DNA from: Apiotrichum sp. Y4204
Lineage: Eukaryota > Basidiomycota > Tremellomycetes > Trichosporonales > Trichosporonaceae
DNA length: 64,000 bases
Direction: 5' to 3'
NCBI GenBank assembly: GCA_025531455.1
Contig: JAMYHL010000018.1
Location: 62,001-126,000 of the forward strand
The notes under the pieces are model-generated. The model did not search any database and was not told where the DNA came from. It saw only the letters and a list, made by a program, of their open reading frames with translations. Positions within the stretch are counted from its first letter, which is position 1; every line of letters begins with the position of its first letter. Both the position numbers and the translations under genes were made by a program. This document shows, in pieces, positions 1-11,505 of the stretch.

Positions 1-1804
1 GTGGTCTCGGCAGTCCTGGCACATGTATTTCATTGCCTGGGCCGCCGCGGCAGACACTTCGTCCTCGGCCATGTCGAACCCGCTCGAGATGTACTGGAGC
101 TGGAATGCGAGGTTTTGTGGGTGGCGGTCTATCCACTGGGTGTAGCGCGAAATGACGAGGATGGCAGCGTAGCGAATGCGCGGGTGGTCCGGCAGGCGCG
201 GGAGGAGCTCCATGATGTGTGGCATGACCTCATCATCGTTCGGGTCGACTTCTGCGCCCATGCTGCGCATAGAGAACAGTGGGGCCTCGATCTCCTGCCA
301 CGAGGGAGACGGCTTGCTCATCGCTGCCACAACCATGTCGTACGAACGGCGGAGACACGCTGGTGCGCCGAGCACCTGACAGCAATCCTTGAGTGTGTCG
401 CCCATACGGTGGCGGAAAGTGCGGAACTCATCGCGTTCTGCGGGCGACTGCTGCTCGTTGTCGCCGGGGAAGTGGAGATGCCCGATGATGGTGGTCTGGA
501 GCCGGGCGTAGATTTCAAGATACGGCGCAAAGTTTTCGTTCTGCTGCAGCCCACCACTGCGACTAAGAATGTCGGAGAGGATGTACCAAAACTGGAAGGT
601 GATAGGGACAATGTCGAGGTCGTCATACGCGGTACACGCCATGATAGCCTCAACAAGCGGGAAGGCCTCGGCGGGGTGCATGCGAATGATGTCGCCGTAG
701 CACTCGCCCGCCTCGCACAGGATGCGGCAGTACCCGCGTATCCTGTCTGCGTCGTCTGTGTGCTGGTCGAGCTTTGGCCGCAGCGCTATCACCCGCGGCA
801 TTATCTGCTGCACGACGTCCATGTTGTCGTGCACCTCCTGTGTCTCGTGAATAAGGTCGCATATGACGTCTACCGCCGCGTCGAACAGCGGGTCGGACTC
901 GAGCGCGCTGAACATTGCCGGGAAGAGCGGGCTCGCCACCACCGCGGATACCGGAAACTCGCCTGCTCGCAACCAGCTGCGCAGCGTCTCGAAGATTTCC
1001 GTCTGAATCGGGATCGTGAGGCCTGGAATTAGTGATGTAGGCAAGTCACACCCACCGTCAGCCTGGATGTACATGCTCAGCACCTCAATAATATGCGGTG
1101 CGGAGCCGGTGATGAGGTCGTCGAACACACTCGCATCGAGCTGGGCGTCAGTGGCATGTCATAAACAACGCCTTACAGTCACTGGTAAGCGCGGGTTGAG
1201 CGACTCCTCAGCAAGAGATCCAAGGAAGCGGAGCAAAACAACGACAGTAGCCGGCTCCTTCCCAAACCGCTCAATCATGCTCTGCACGACATTGTTCCAC
1301 TCCGGCATTTGGAGCGCGAGGTCCGCCAGGGCGAGACAGAGCTGGGTGAGGACGGCGCGCGAGCCGGCCGGCGCGCCCGGCGCAGTCAGCGGCGCAAGCA
1401 CGCTAAGCAGAGAATCACGCAGTGCCGGCAATGCATCGCGCGGCAGCTGGGTCAGGTCGTAGAGAATCTGCCGTTAGAGACACTACGCACCGCGAGCACG
1501 TACCTTTGCACGGAGCGTCTGTGCTGAGAAGAGGCGGCCTTCGAGCGGTGCGGCAGAGGAGGTAAGCAGCGTGTGGCATGTTGTCCATGCCTCGGGCTAT
1601 ATGGGGTTAGCATGAACTCGGAAATGTCTCCTATATGTCATCCCATCTCGCTCTTCGATCTGCATCTCCGATCTCGATTGTAATACTCACACTGTGCTGA
1701 AACTCCTCGAGCCACTCGTTCGCCTTCTTCTTCGCGTCCGCGTTCGGATCGTGGTACAGCGCCTGCAGCGCCGCGAGCACCGTCTCGGTCTCTGCGGTGG
1801 ACAT
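1..1804 (-). CDS. MTR10: mRNA transport regulator MTR10 / transportin-3-like importin (5' part only)
   Basis: Karyopherin-beta family import receptor; family members carry SR/RNP-type RNA-binding proteins into the nucleus in a RanGTP-dependent cycle. Exons on the minus strand: 1804-1691, 1596-1504, 1467-1177 and 1140 to beyond position 1; all junctions keep frame, giving about 546 residues before the edge. The first residues contain ALYHDP and WLEEFQ, followed by the LPRDALPALRDSLLSVL and DLALQMPEW blocks typical of the Mtr10/TNPO3 N-terminus. The last visible residues, MCQDCRDH, match the transportin-3 CRDH block. The start at 1804 is the first ATG after a CAACA-rich leader. Introns 2 and 3 are only 36 and 35 nt. 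The C-terminal cargo-binding half lies outside the window. Family assignment is firm; cargo is inferred. Confidence 0.9.
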
Positions 1805-4800
1805 GGGGGAAGTGGTGTTGGAAGGAGGGTTGGTTGTTTATTGTTGTTATGATTTGTTGACGCTTGACGAGCACGAGCGGCTTGGGCTTGCAGAGCTGGT
1901 CGACAGACTTCGACATCCAAGCACCTAGCACAAAGAAGAAGGCCGCATTCAACCTGCTTCCGCTTTCCGCATCCGGATCCGAGCCGCCGTAGCGCGAGAT
2001 CCGCGTGTCCGGCAATAGCTCGGCGATGCCGAACATGTGGCAAAAGCAGTGTCAATTATGTAAGACCCAACTTCGGGAGAATGCGGGGCTGGGATCAAGG
2101 AACATGGTTTGTTGGTGCCCATCGCGAAATGTCGATCCCTCCCGCTCTAGCTTCGTTCCTCGATCCCTCAGCTACTAGCCCTGCCCGTATTGCGGCATCA
2201 CATCACACCCCACAGGGCCCACAGCACGTGCTGCTTTGCATGCGGGGCACGGGGAACCGTCGTGAGGCCGTGAGGAATGAGACGATAACGGCACGAGCTA
2301 GGGTGTTCGGGGAAATGTTGTGAATGGCGGGCACCATAGCAGCGCGTAAATCAGGTTGGTGGAGCAAGTTGTTTTGTGAGCGGGCGCCGTAATTCATTGA
2401 CACGAGAGCAGTAATGGCGAATTGGCGAGGTAGCCCGGGTGGCAGACGGGAGATCGAGGATTGAGGATACATCATAAAGGACGGAGACGGGGAAGGTTTC
2501 TCCGAGGATCTGGGCTGTATGCTGTTGCCGCCGGAGCATCGCGGGGCCGCGGAGGAGTGCCACGGCGACCCTGTGCGTGGCGATCATGGCGAGTGGGCGA
2601 TGTGGCGCGGCCTTGACAATGACGGACCCCCAAGTCACAATATAGGGGAGACAACGGGTCCATGCATTCTGGCCTCTGGACCGAGCAACCGGAAACGAGC
2701 GACGCGTCGCCGCGTCACGATCTCACAATGCAACGTGCGATCGCGTCCTTGACTACTCGCAGCTACTCGACTGCGTACTGACATGCCTACGCAACCGAAC
2801 CGTCACGTACCGTCGTGGGAATACCCACGTTGCCGCATCTCAATTGCCAAAGTTTCCACTACGAGGAATGGTCGTCTTGACGATGCAGTGGTCAACGTTT
2901 GTGGACGCGCGTCATGGTGCCACTTACAGCTGGCACGGGCGCCTATGACCCTGTTACTCGGTGTTCAGTGCACAAGCGCACAGGTGTGCAAGAACTGTCA
3001 GTCAACAGCGTCCAACTCTCCCAATGGCCGGATTACCGGATGGAACATGTCGGACTTGAGGGTTCAAGCTTCAGATATGCGAGTCGTTGATCGTTGAGCG
3101 GTCCTTGATTGACGGGAAGATGGTGACTCACTCAGTTCATCAGTTTAGCAGCCTCCCGTCGAAACTGATATGATCCTGTGGTGCAACACACGGAGGTTGT
3201 CACAGACCCATACATACCCTTAACGCCACTCTGGGCCCAACTCTGCAGCTCCGCGCACACCGGGGCCACCGCCAGGCGACAGGTGTGAGATATAGATCGC
3301 GATCAGCGATGTGGCCTTCTCGATCTGTGATTCCGGGTCGGCACAGGGATATACTGCCTTCCTGTTGATATCCGATATCAGCAGGGACCTTGCACCATAC
3401 CCTTTGTTCCTCGTGCTGAAGCAAGAGTGGGAGCGAGCCAGAGGAAGGTTTCGCCTGAAGGGTTTTCGTAGGCGAGTGGCTTCTCGCTCCTCGCCAGCCT
3501 CGGGCCGGCCGTATCGGTGGCCGGGATAACGGGATAACGGGCTTACACCGGCATGACCCGCTGTGTACATTGTGTTCCAAACTACGCACAGATTCCGGGA
3601 ACCTCGGACATGCCACAGGCGGGCAATCGACCCCGTCCGTAGCACCGTAGTCCGGAAAGGGCACTCGGACGTCGGACCGCTCTGCTCTTCCTGGCTGTTG
3701 ACAGCGGCGTAACACCGAAAGCGTAGCAATGGAGAGATGCATTCGGAATGCGGGGGATAGCGGTGCAATTCACAACATTATGAGAAGAGCGACGGTTAGC
3801 GACGGCGATCTCTCAATCAGGTCTAGACACTGTGTAGCTCTGTTGATCTGTTGATTGTCACAGGAAGGGTATTGCCCTCAAAGGGTTGTTTGTCACTTGG
3901 GCTCAGCGGGCCCCGTCTTGTAGTGCTCCCTGCTCGCCCTGCTCCCCTTCTCCGTTCACGCCGTTCAAGTCTCCGGTCCGTCACAGGCTCACAAGCTTAA
4001 GCCGCCGTGCACCGTGCCCATGTACCCAGCATGCCTAGCTCTCTCGATCTCTCATGTCTCATGATCTCATGATCCCATGATCCGAGGATCGCCACGGCCC
4101 ACGATCTACGCTGCGATCGACACCTGTATGCTTGGGCTAATTCTAACCCCACTGTACCACAGAGCTATGCGAACCAACCATTCTGCACTCAGGCCACTCA
4201 TCGTCAGTCGTGTCATGTGTCTCCTATTCAGAAAGCATGCCCTTCGCAACTCTGCAGTTAGCGCCGCAGAGCAGTTCTTGGCACAATATCCCAGATCTTT
4301 GTTTGTCCCCAGAGGCCCCACAGTCGCTCCATGGTCCCTCGTGCCTCGAGCACAGCGCATAGAGCTTTGCCTTTTGGGACAAGAGTGACAAGAATTATCA
4401 TACCTCTCGGAGAAGATACTCGCCTCGGCACTTTGTGCAGTGCCTCCTTTGAGCGCTGATCAAGGATTCGAGGATCGCCTTGAGGGAAGGATTGCCTTGG
4501 TTCGGGTGCTGGCCGTGCTGGGATCTTGTCGATATATCCTGGCGCGGCCTGGCGCCTGAGTGTGACTCCGTTTACGCCCTGGTCTGCCGCTGTGCTCCAA
4601 GACCAGTCCGTGGCGCGGTGGCCCCTCTCCGCCTCCGCTGCCGTCGAATGGCGGTTGACTCGGCTCCGCTACAGACCTACTTGAATGCCTGCTATGGTAA
4701 CGATGTCATGCTGTAGTCATCGCGTCGTGCCATTCCTCTGTTCCCCCGCCTAATCGCCACCGGACCATTATCGTCGAAACTCACACTCCACAGTGGCTCC

Positions 4801-4959
4801 ACTGTGGCATGGCAACATAGAGTTTTGCACACGTTTTCGCGTTAGTGCATTATCCCAACTCCCAGATTAGTCACGGCGCCCCGCCTTTGCTGGCTAATAA
4901 TACGATCAACCAGCCTGGAGAGCTGGAGAGGACTTAGGAATCGAAAGGACCTCTGGTCT
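1805..4959. other. Intergenic spacer between divergent MTR10 and MIG1
   Basis: The first roughly 250 bases are the MTR10 leader, open in two minus-strand frames up to about 2055 but with no family resemblance. The rest holds only short or mutually overlapping open frames, for example two unrelated minus-strand frames at 3200-3768. No recognised gene, RNA or transposon is seen. An E-box core CACGTG lies near 2224. Confidence 0.5.
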
Positions 4960-5959
4960 GGCCGGTCTGGTCCCATCTTCTGCTTTGCTTCCTCGGCGCC
5001 CTTGCCCCTTCTTCGATGTTGATTTTTTTTTTTTTCTGCTCGCCTACTGCAGCCCAATTTTGAATTTTTCCTCTTCCTTTTCCCCCGTTCCTCTGCTCCT
5101 TTTCCCTTTGCTCCGTATCGGCCGTGGCTTGAGACTGTACATGTGCTCCTTTGATCCTGGCCGCTAGGCGGTTAGCCTCCTTTGACCCTCGCCCCTGTGC
5201 TGTGCCCCCGCGCGCGCCGCACGGCCACGCAAACAAACCACTGCCAACTTTTTTTGCTGCTTTTTTTTTTTTTCCCCACTTGCCCCCCCCCCCTTGCCCC
5301 TCTCTTCCCGCCCGCCCGTTCATTTTTCCCCATATTGTTGTTCAGAGGTCTGGTCATCATCATCCCCGTACTCCCCACCATCATCCATCATCTGCTCCAC
5401 ACTTTCACTCCACATCCCCCATCTCCCCCACCCATCTCCCCTCTCATCCTCTCTCTTCTCCACCCATCCATCCATCCTTGGCGCTATCAACAACAAACAA
5501 CAAACAACAACGCCCCGTGCCCTTCACTGCCATCCACCCACGTTCTCCAATCTACCCATCGTACCCCCCCACCCCGATCCCATCCCGTGAATCCCCTATC
5601 GCAACCTCAACCCCTTCCTCATCGCACTACGCACTTCCTTCGCAATCAACTCGCCGTTCCGTGGTTGCCATCCATCCCCATCTCCAGTCGTGCTTATCTC
5701 TCACAACCGCACACCACCTCTTACTCTCGCGGCACAACCAGCCTTCGGTCTCCGCCGTAGAAACATTCTGGGCCACGCCATCGCTTTTGGCCACCATTGC
5801 CCCGTGGGACTCGCATCCCTGAGTAGTACTGGATTTTTTTGTTTTGTGCACGGCACAGACAAAGCACTTTAGTTGCCATTCATCTTCTAAGCGCTTCTTA
5901 GAGTGATTCCCATCTCAACTTCATTCATCCATCCAATCAATCATCCATCCACCCCTGCA
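4960..5959 (+). promoter_or_regulatory. Long CT-rich leader/promoter of MIG1
   Basis: About 1 kb on the sense strand is dominated by C and T. It has two 13-nt T runs (5023-5035 and 5261-5273), C runs near 5287, CATC-type repeats around 5461-5476 and 5922-5955, and CAACAA repeats near 5490. Pyrimidine-rich tracts are common in promoters and 5' UTRs of highly regulated basidiomycete genes. Open frames here (for example 5151-5822) are low-complexity Pro/Ser/His reads and are not called as genes. Transcription start and introns are unknown. Confidence 0.55.
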
Positions 5960-8249
5960 ATGTCTCAACAACACACCCCCACCGCAGAGGGGTCCGAAAA
6001 CCCGCTCGCCGCGCTACCCACCCCCGTTCCCGACCCCATTACTGGCCGCCTGGACCCCAACGACCCCGCAGTCAAGGCACTAACCGATGCCGCCCTCAAC
6101 ATGGACAAGAGCAAGATCCCGCGGCCATACAAGTGTCCGCTGTGTGATCGCGCGTTCTACCGTCTGGAGCATCAGGTGAGTGTTGCCATGTTTTCCCCCA
6201 CTATCCCCATAGTGGCTTCCCCCGGCCCCCGGATCACATTCAGCAAGGTTACTAATCATCCAGACTCGCCATATCCGGACCCACACCGGTGAAAAGCCCC
6301 ACGCCTGCACGCATCCCGGCTGCGACAAGCGCTTCTCTCGCTCGGACGAGTTGACACGCCACGCACGCATCCACCTCCCGCCTGCGACCAACGAGAACGG
6401 CGCCAAGGGCAAGCCGCGGCATGACGAGGACAAGGTGAGTGGGAAGCGAGACGCAACGCTGCCAATGATACTGATTCTGCAGGAGATGGACCAGGACCGC
6501 CGAGCCGGCCACCTTCCCCATCTCGGACCCTCGTATGGTATGGACTTTGACCGCCACGACTATGCCAACCCGTACCTTCCCCCGCTTCCAATGGGGAACG
6601 GCTCGGGTGGTATGAATGACATCTCTGCCCTTGCGGCCGCTGCATCCGATCAGCTTTATGAGCTTGAGCGGCATGAGGCGTTCCGCCGCGCAGAGTACGA
6701 GCTTCGCCACCGCCAGATTGCGGCGGGTGCGGGCCGCAAGAGCAATGGCGGGTCCCCAGGGCCCTCCGGCCCCGCAGGAGGCTCCGGTGCAGGTACGCCC
6801 GCCGCCTACGGCTTCTCTGGCGAGCGTGACCGTTTCTCGCAAGGCGCCCCCGCGCCCGGCGGTGGACAAGTTGTCTTCCCCGTGTCGGCACCGCAGCCTG
6901 CTACGGCCAATCACCCCGCAGTTCCGGCTGGCACCCTTGCCGACCCTACTTACCTCGTCCCTCCCTCGTGCTGCCACGAGGAATGCCACAAGAGCTACCG
7001 TAAGCGCCTAAAGGTGGCTCGCCAGACCGCGGCCTGCCCGAACTGCCTCACCGGTGCGCATGGCGGTCCTGGTGGCAACGGTCACGTTGGCGGCGCTGGG
7101 CACGGCGCAGGACCTCAGGATGGCGGCCATCACTCAAGCAACTCGAGCACACCCAAGGATCGTTCGAATGCTTCGGCTGAGGACCTCACCAAGCTTGGCG
7201 GCGGCGGTCCGGGTCACACTGCCAACAGCGCGTACCATCTCCACCACGCCAACCTCCAGCAACAGCTCGCTCGCTTGCAGCAGCAGCACAACATGGGCGT
7301 TGGAAAGAGCCGCGACCGTAAGGCGCTTCACCATCAGCTCAACCCTTACCCTGTCAATATGCACAGCCATCGCTCGACCCACGCTTCGCTTGCGCCGTCG
7401 GCTGATGTGTCCCGTGCGGCGAGCCCCGAGTCTTCAGACGACTCTGACACTGAGATGCGGAGTCACCTGCCGCCCAACGCCGAGTTCCCGCACACAAGTC
7501 CCGTACTTCTCGGAATACGTGGTATGAGCCTATTCCCGGGTCGCAATGCGGCCACTGCGCCCGTGTCCGCAGTCGCCTCGCCCGTGGGATCGCGCGCAGC
7601 GAGCCCTGTGGAAGGCCACAGCGCGTCGTCTGGCAAGCATGGTCACGGCACGCACGTCACTCGTGATGCTAAACACCGCTCGCACCCGTACAGTCACCAC
7701 TCTGTTCACGGCCATCACGGCCACCACGGGCTTTCCCTACCTAGCTCGCCTCACGTGCACCCCACCAAGTCGCGCATGTCGCCGCCGAAGTTCCCCGAGC
7801 AGCACAAGTCGGTTGAGGAAATTCTCAACTCGTCGGCCATCCCCCCGCCTCCCCCGCATTCGGACCGCACGCTGCCGCCGCCCCACACCTCGGCTTCCTT
7901 CTCGTCGGGACCGTCTGTGGGCTACTCGCTCGGCTCGGCACATGCCAGCCCTGTGGGATCGCGGTCCTCGTCGCCAGTGCACTCCACCCCGCACCAGCAC
8001 CAGCACCAGCACTCGCAGCTCGCTCACTCTGTGCGCGCAGCATTCGGCATGACTCCCATGTTCCGCGGCTCGGACACGCCGTCGACTGCTACAACCAACC
8101 CGTCACCAAAGAGCGCCGCCCACGCGTCTTCGCCGCCAACGCGCCTTCCCCCGCTCGGCCTCGGCAACCCTGACGTCAAGCCGAGCCTGCCAAGCTTCTC
8201 GCGGGGCCCGAGTCCGGTGCACCTAATGGAGCTCGATGGCCAGGCCTAG
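5960..8249 (+). CDS. MIG1: Carbon catabolite repressor, Mig1/CreA-type two-finger C2H2 protein
   Basis: DNA-binding repressor of genes for alternative carbon sources; the family binds GC-box (SYGGRG) sites in the nucleus. Exons 5960-6175, 6264-6434 and 6483-8249 give about 717 residues. Fingers lie at residues about 51-106: [17 protein letters not shown] joined across intron 1 to [20 protein letters not shown], then [16 protein letters not shown], the classic Mig1/CreA signature. The long tail is Ser/Pro/His-rich, with glycine runs and repeated SP motifs. It also has a cysteine cluster ([13 protein letters not shown] and, 11 residues on, CPNC) that could be a metal site. Intron 2 (6435-6482) is 48 nt with no stop, so retention would insert 16 residues right after the fingers. 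A GTG frame start at 5903 was rejected for the ATG at 5960. Identity is firm. Confidence 0.93.
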
Positions 8250-9872
8250 ATGGCGTAATCGATGCAGCCGAAGTGAAGCGACGGCAATGGACAGTTCGAT
8301 TGGCAGCAACACGGCTCTTTGAGCGCAGACACACTGATACATAGATATGCTTGGAGTATTCCGGCCATGGATATAGATGCGATATGATAATATGACCCCT
8401 CCGAGCGGAGCGCCGTGGAGATGACTTGGAGACCAGGATGAAGGTGCGGAGTTCAGAGGTGTCCGCACCGTGCGGAGGCGCGGAGCCGGAGCGCCGAGTG
8501 ACAGTCGCGGGTGTGGCGCAGGGAGGCATCGATTGCCCCGCAATGGATAAGGTGACACAAGCTGTGCGGAGCCAGGGATGCAGGGACGAGCACGCACAAG
8601 GGGGTGCTTGTGCGGGACGAACAATAGTTCACGGCCAAGGAACGTGGACCGAGAGCGCATGGGCGTATGGACCGGCACTTGCGTAGTTGCCGCTCGCCAC
8701 TCGTGTCCGTGCATCTCGCAAGATCACAAAGTCCACAATCACCATCTCATCAGGAGATGTGCAAGAGATGCAATCAGGATATCGACTCGAGTCGACGCCT
8801 GGTGGCGGGTACTACGGCTGGGCGGTTGGCGTGGCCTCGGCCCTCTGGTCCTCGTAATAAGTGTCACTCCCTGGCGCAATAGTGTCTAGGCAAGTTCCGC
8901 ATTCCACGCGCCCTCACGTCCACGCGTCCCCGGCGTTGCTGGTGCCAAGGAGGGCCCCAATCACGCCCGGATTACGCTCCCTCTACACGATGCCGCTACG
9001 GGATTGCGGGGAACTGACGGCGGCGTCGGTGACTTGGCAGGGAGATATCCCGGCCAATCTGTGTTTTTAGTTGGGACAGGGGACGGGGAAGAGTCGGGAC
9101 CCCAGTCCAGACTTGCACGTCCTCTGAGCGACCATCAGTGATGCTTACAAACACGTGGACATCCCTCGGTGCCAGCGGTGCCGCGGTTCCTCGTCACTAC
9201 TGCACTACTCATGTTGTCGCTATCTCGGGACGGGCCGCACTGGAGCTCCGTGGCCCCACACACGATAAGGATAAGTCGCGGGGATAGAGCGGGCCCCTGT
9301 GCTGGGCACGGTGGGGTCCTTGGTCTGAGAGTCACGTCGGCCGTCAAGCTGAGCCTATGTCTCGGTCGGGACTCCGAGGTTTTGAGAGAGAGTTTGAAGA
9401 GTCCGTCGACATGGAGTTGCAAGTCGTGATCTGTGAGGCGAGCATGGGCGCGCACAAAATACCATCACCACGTGTCTTGCGTCACCGTTCCAGCTGCAGC
9501 CAGCCGTCAGTGATCAGTGGCTCCCCGCGGGGTATGCCCCCGTTGCACCACATCAATGGGTTCCTCGCAGCCGTATTCTACTTGCGACGCGTAGCGGACG
9601 AACAGGGAGGCATCAGTCAACGGTCGCGCGGTATTGTGCACTCGTGGATGCTCCAGTCGCTGATCGCCGAGACTTGCCACAGTGCCACAATGTGTGCCAC
9701 CGCCAGCGGACACTCCGCATCTCGGTGATGGCCGATACTGTGACCGGCACACGCCAAGCGGAATGGATGCCCACCGTCCACCGCGTAGGATCGATGACAA
9801 CAACTCGCATTCCTCTCTCCACATCATAACCGCCCGACTTGCCCCAAGCTCCTCCCCATCTACATCTCCATC
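8250..9872. other. Intergenic region downstream of MIG1
   Basis: No open frame here shows protein-family character and no RNA gene is seen. It holds the 3' UTR of the repressor and the promoter of the YCII-domain gene. Confidence 0.45.
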
Positions 9873-10334
9873 ATGGCCAAGCCCCGCACCTCGCTCTTCC
9901 TCGCATACTGCCCGGACCGCATCGGCCCCGCGGTCGTCGAGACGCGCCTCCGCGTCCGCGCCCAACACTTTGCAGAGTTCAAGGTCGACCAGCAGGCCGG
10001 GCGCGCCGGTGAGTGATGGCGCAATCAACTTGTGATTCCTGGAATCTCGATACTGACAGCAGAATTCGGCCGTGCAATCCTCCCCCCGCCTGACTCGCCC
10101 CTCCGCACCGCCTCCTGGCCTGCAGGCGTGCAGCCCATGGGCGGCTCGGTGCTTCTGCTGCGCTACCCGAACCTCGAGGACGCATGGGCGCGCGTAAAGG
10201 GCGATGTGTACTGGACTGCGGGAGTGTGGGACCCGGCCCGTGTGGTGGTCGAGGAGTTCTGTGATCCCCCGTCGGCGGGGAGTGTGCCCGGTGTTGATGC
10301 GGAGAACATTGGGGGCACCGGAAAGGTTAACTAG
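9873..10334 (+). CDS. YCII-related domain protein
   Basis: Small protein of about 135 residues in two exons, 9873-10008 and 10063-10334. It has the layout of YciI-like dimeric alpha/beta-barrel proteins: FLAYCPDR at the N-terminus, an arginine-rich helix (ETRLRVRAQHFAEF), then GGSVLLLRYPNLEDAWARV and a D-VYWTAGVWDPARVVVEEF block matching the family's DPYVxAGV segment. The family's reaction is poorly known, with oxidoreductase or hydrolase-like roles suggested. The acceptor is a tandem CAGCAG, so a form longer by one alanine-containing codon (exon from 10060) is equally in frame. No targeting signal is seen. It sits alone between two regulator genes. Family call is good; function unknown. Confidence 0.8.
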
Positions 10335-11505
10335 GGGAACGGGTGTAGATATGCACAGTCAGAGAAGCAAGCTAACTACTGGATAAAAACGACGAGAGCA
10401 GTGCTGGAATAACTAGAGTGCAACGCGTAGAGTGTCAGTACGAGGGTGCAGCGGACGAGGGACGGGCCACAAGTCACGCGCGGCTGTGTTCCGGACTCCA
10501 CCATCCGGACCTGGAGATAACGTCGTTTTCACTTATCATTCCCCGCGCGTCGTCATCTCAGCCTGTGACAAGCGGCGGGGCACCTACAGAGTAGGGGCTC
10601 GGCGGGGTGCGGTCCGGGGTGTGGGCGTACCGCGCTCGAACAAATGCAGCACACGAGCCAGACGAGACGGCGGAGCAGAGCAGAAATGAACGGACGATGA
10701 GCCCAGACTCTTGACCTCCGGGGATACAATTGGCCTCACATCATAGCCCACACCACAATTTCTCAGCGTCCTCGGTCCTTGGGCAGGTACAATACATGTA
10801 CGCTGAGTTTATGGCGCTGGTGCCCAGGCTCATAGTGCCTCAGCCGAGGGTTTCCTGTGTTCTAGAGCCTCGCCCGGGGCTACTCCGGATATCGGTTCGC
10901 CCGCCAGCGATCAGGGGCTGGGCCCGAATTTTTTCCGCCAAGCCAAAAACAACAGTTGATGACAAACGCGCAGGCTGAGTCGGGACGGGACTGGGCATGA
11001 TGCTGACGGCATGTCTGCAATGCCATGCTGCGACTTGCCCCACTGCGTGCGCCAACCCAAGATGAGAAGCACCAGCTGTGTCCACTCTTGTAGTCGAGGG
11101 CGGAAATGTAAGCTCCGGAGGCTGATTGCCGAGGTCAACTTCCGCGTTATCTCCCTCGATTTGCGAGTATCTAGCCGGAGCTGAGAATTTGTTGACATTA
11201 CCTTCTGCCTTGGCCTTCGCTTGAGGCTTGGCGACTGGGCGATTGGGATTCTCGCGTTGCGTCAGGGTTCGTGTTCTGTGCCAGCGGCTCCCGTGGGTCC
11301 TCCGCAAGGTCAGTCGCGTCAGTGTTAATCCCCTATCAGCAATAGTCGGCTCTCTGGTCCTCTCATAGTACAATGTATTCATTACCTCAATCCTGGGTAA
11401 ACAACGAATATAGCTAGTACACGCGGCGTGCACGGCGTGCCGCCGCAGCCAGGACACGATGCGAGTGACGATCCCGACCAATCCTATCTGCTCAGCTGCT
11501 CTGGC
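10335..11505. other. Intergenic, between two convergent genes
   Basis: Shared 3' region of the YCII gene and the Zn2Cys6 regulator. A 213-codon minus-strand frame (10840-11481) lacks family features and is not called. No other feature is seen. Confidence 0.45.

Noticed and set aside
1..1032. 343-codon plus-strand frame at the left edge
   Set aside because: Shadow of the MTR10 large exon on the minus strand, which carries clear karyopherin sequence.
3200..3768. Two overlapping minus-strand frames of about 180 codons
   Set aside because: They occupy different frames of the same DNA, neither shows a domain, hydrophobic pattern or splice context, and both look like chance openness in GC-rich DNA.
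5151..5822. 223-codon plus-strand frame before MIG1
   Set aside because: Low-complexity Pro/Ser/His translation of a CT-rich leader; neighbouring frames give the same sort of read.
10840..11481. 213-codon minus-strand frame
   Set aside because: No motif or family, erratic composition, and no supporting splice or start context.
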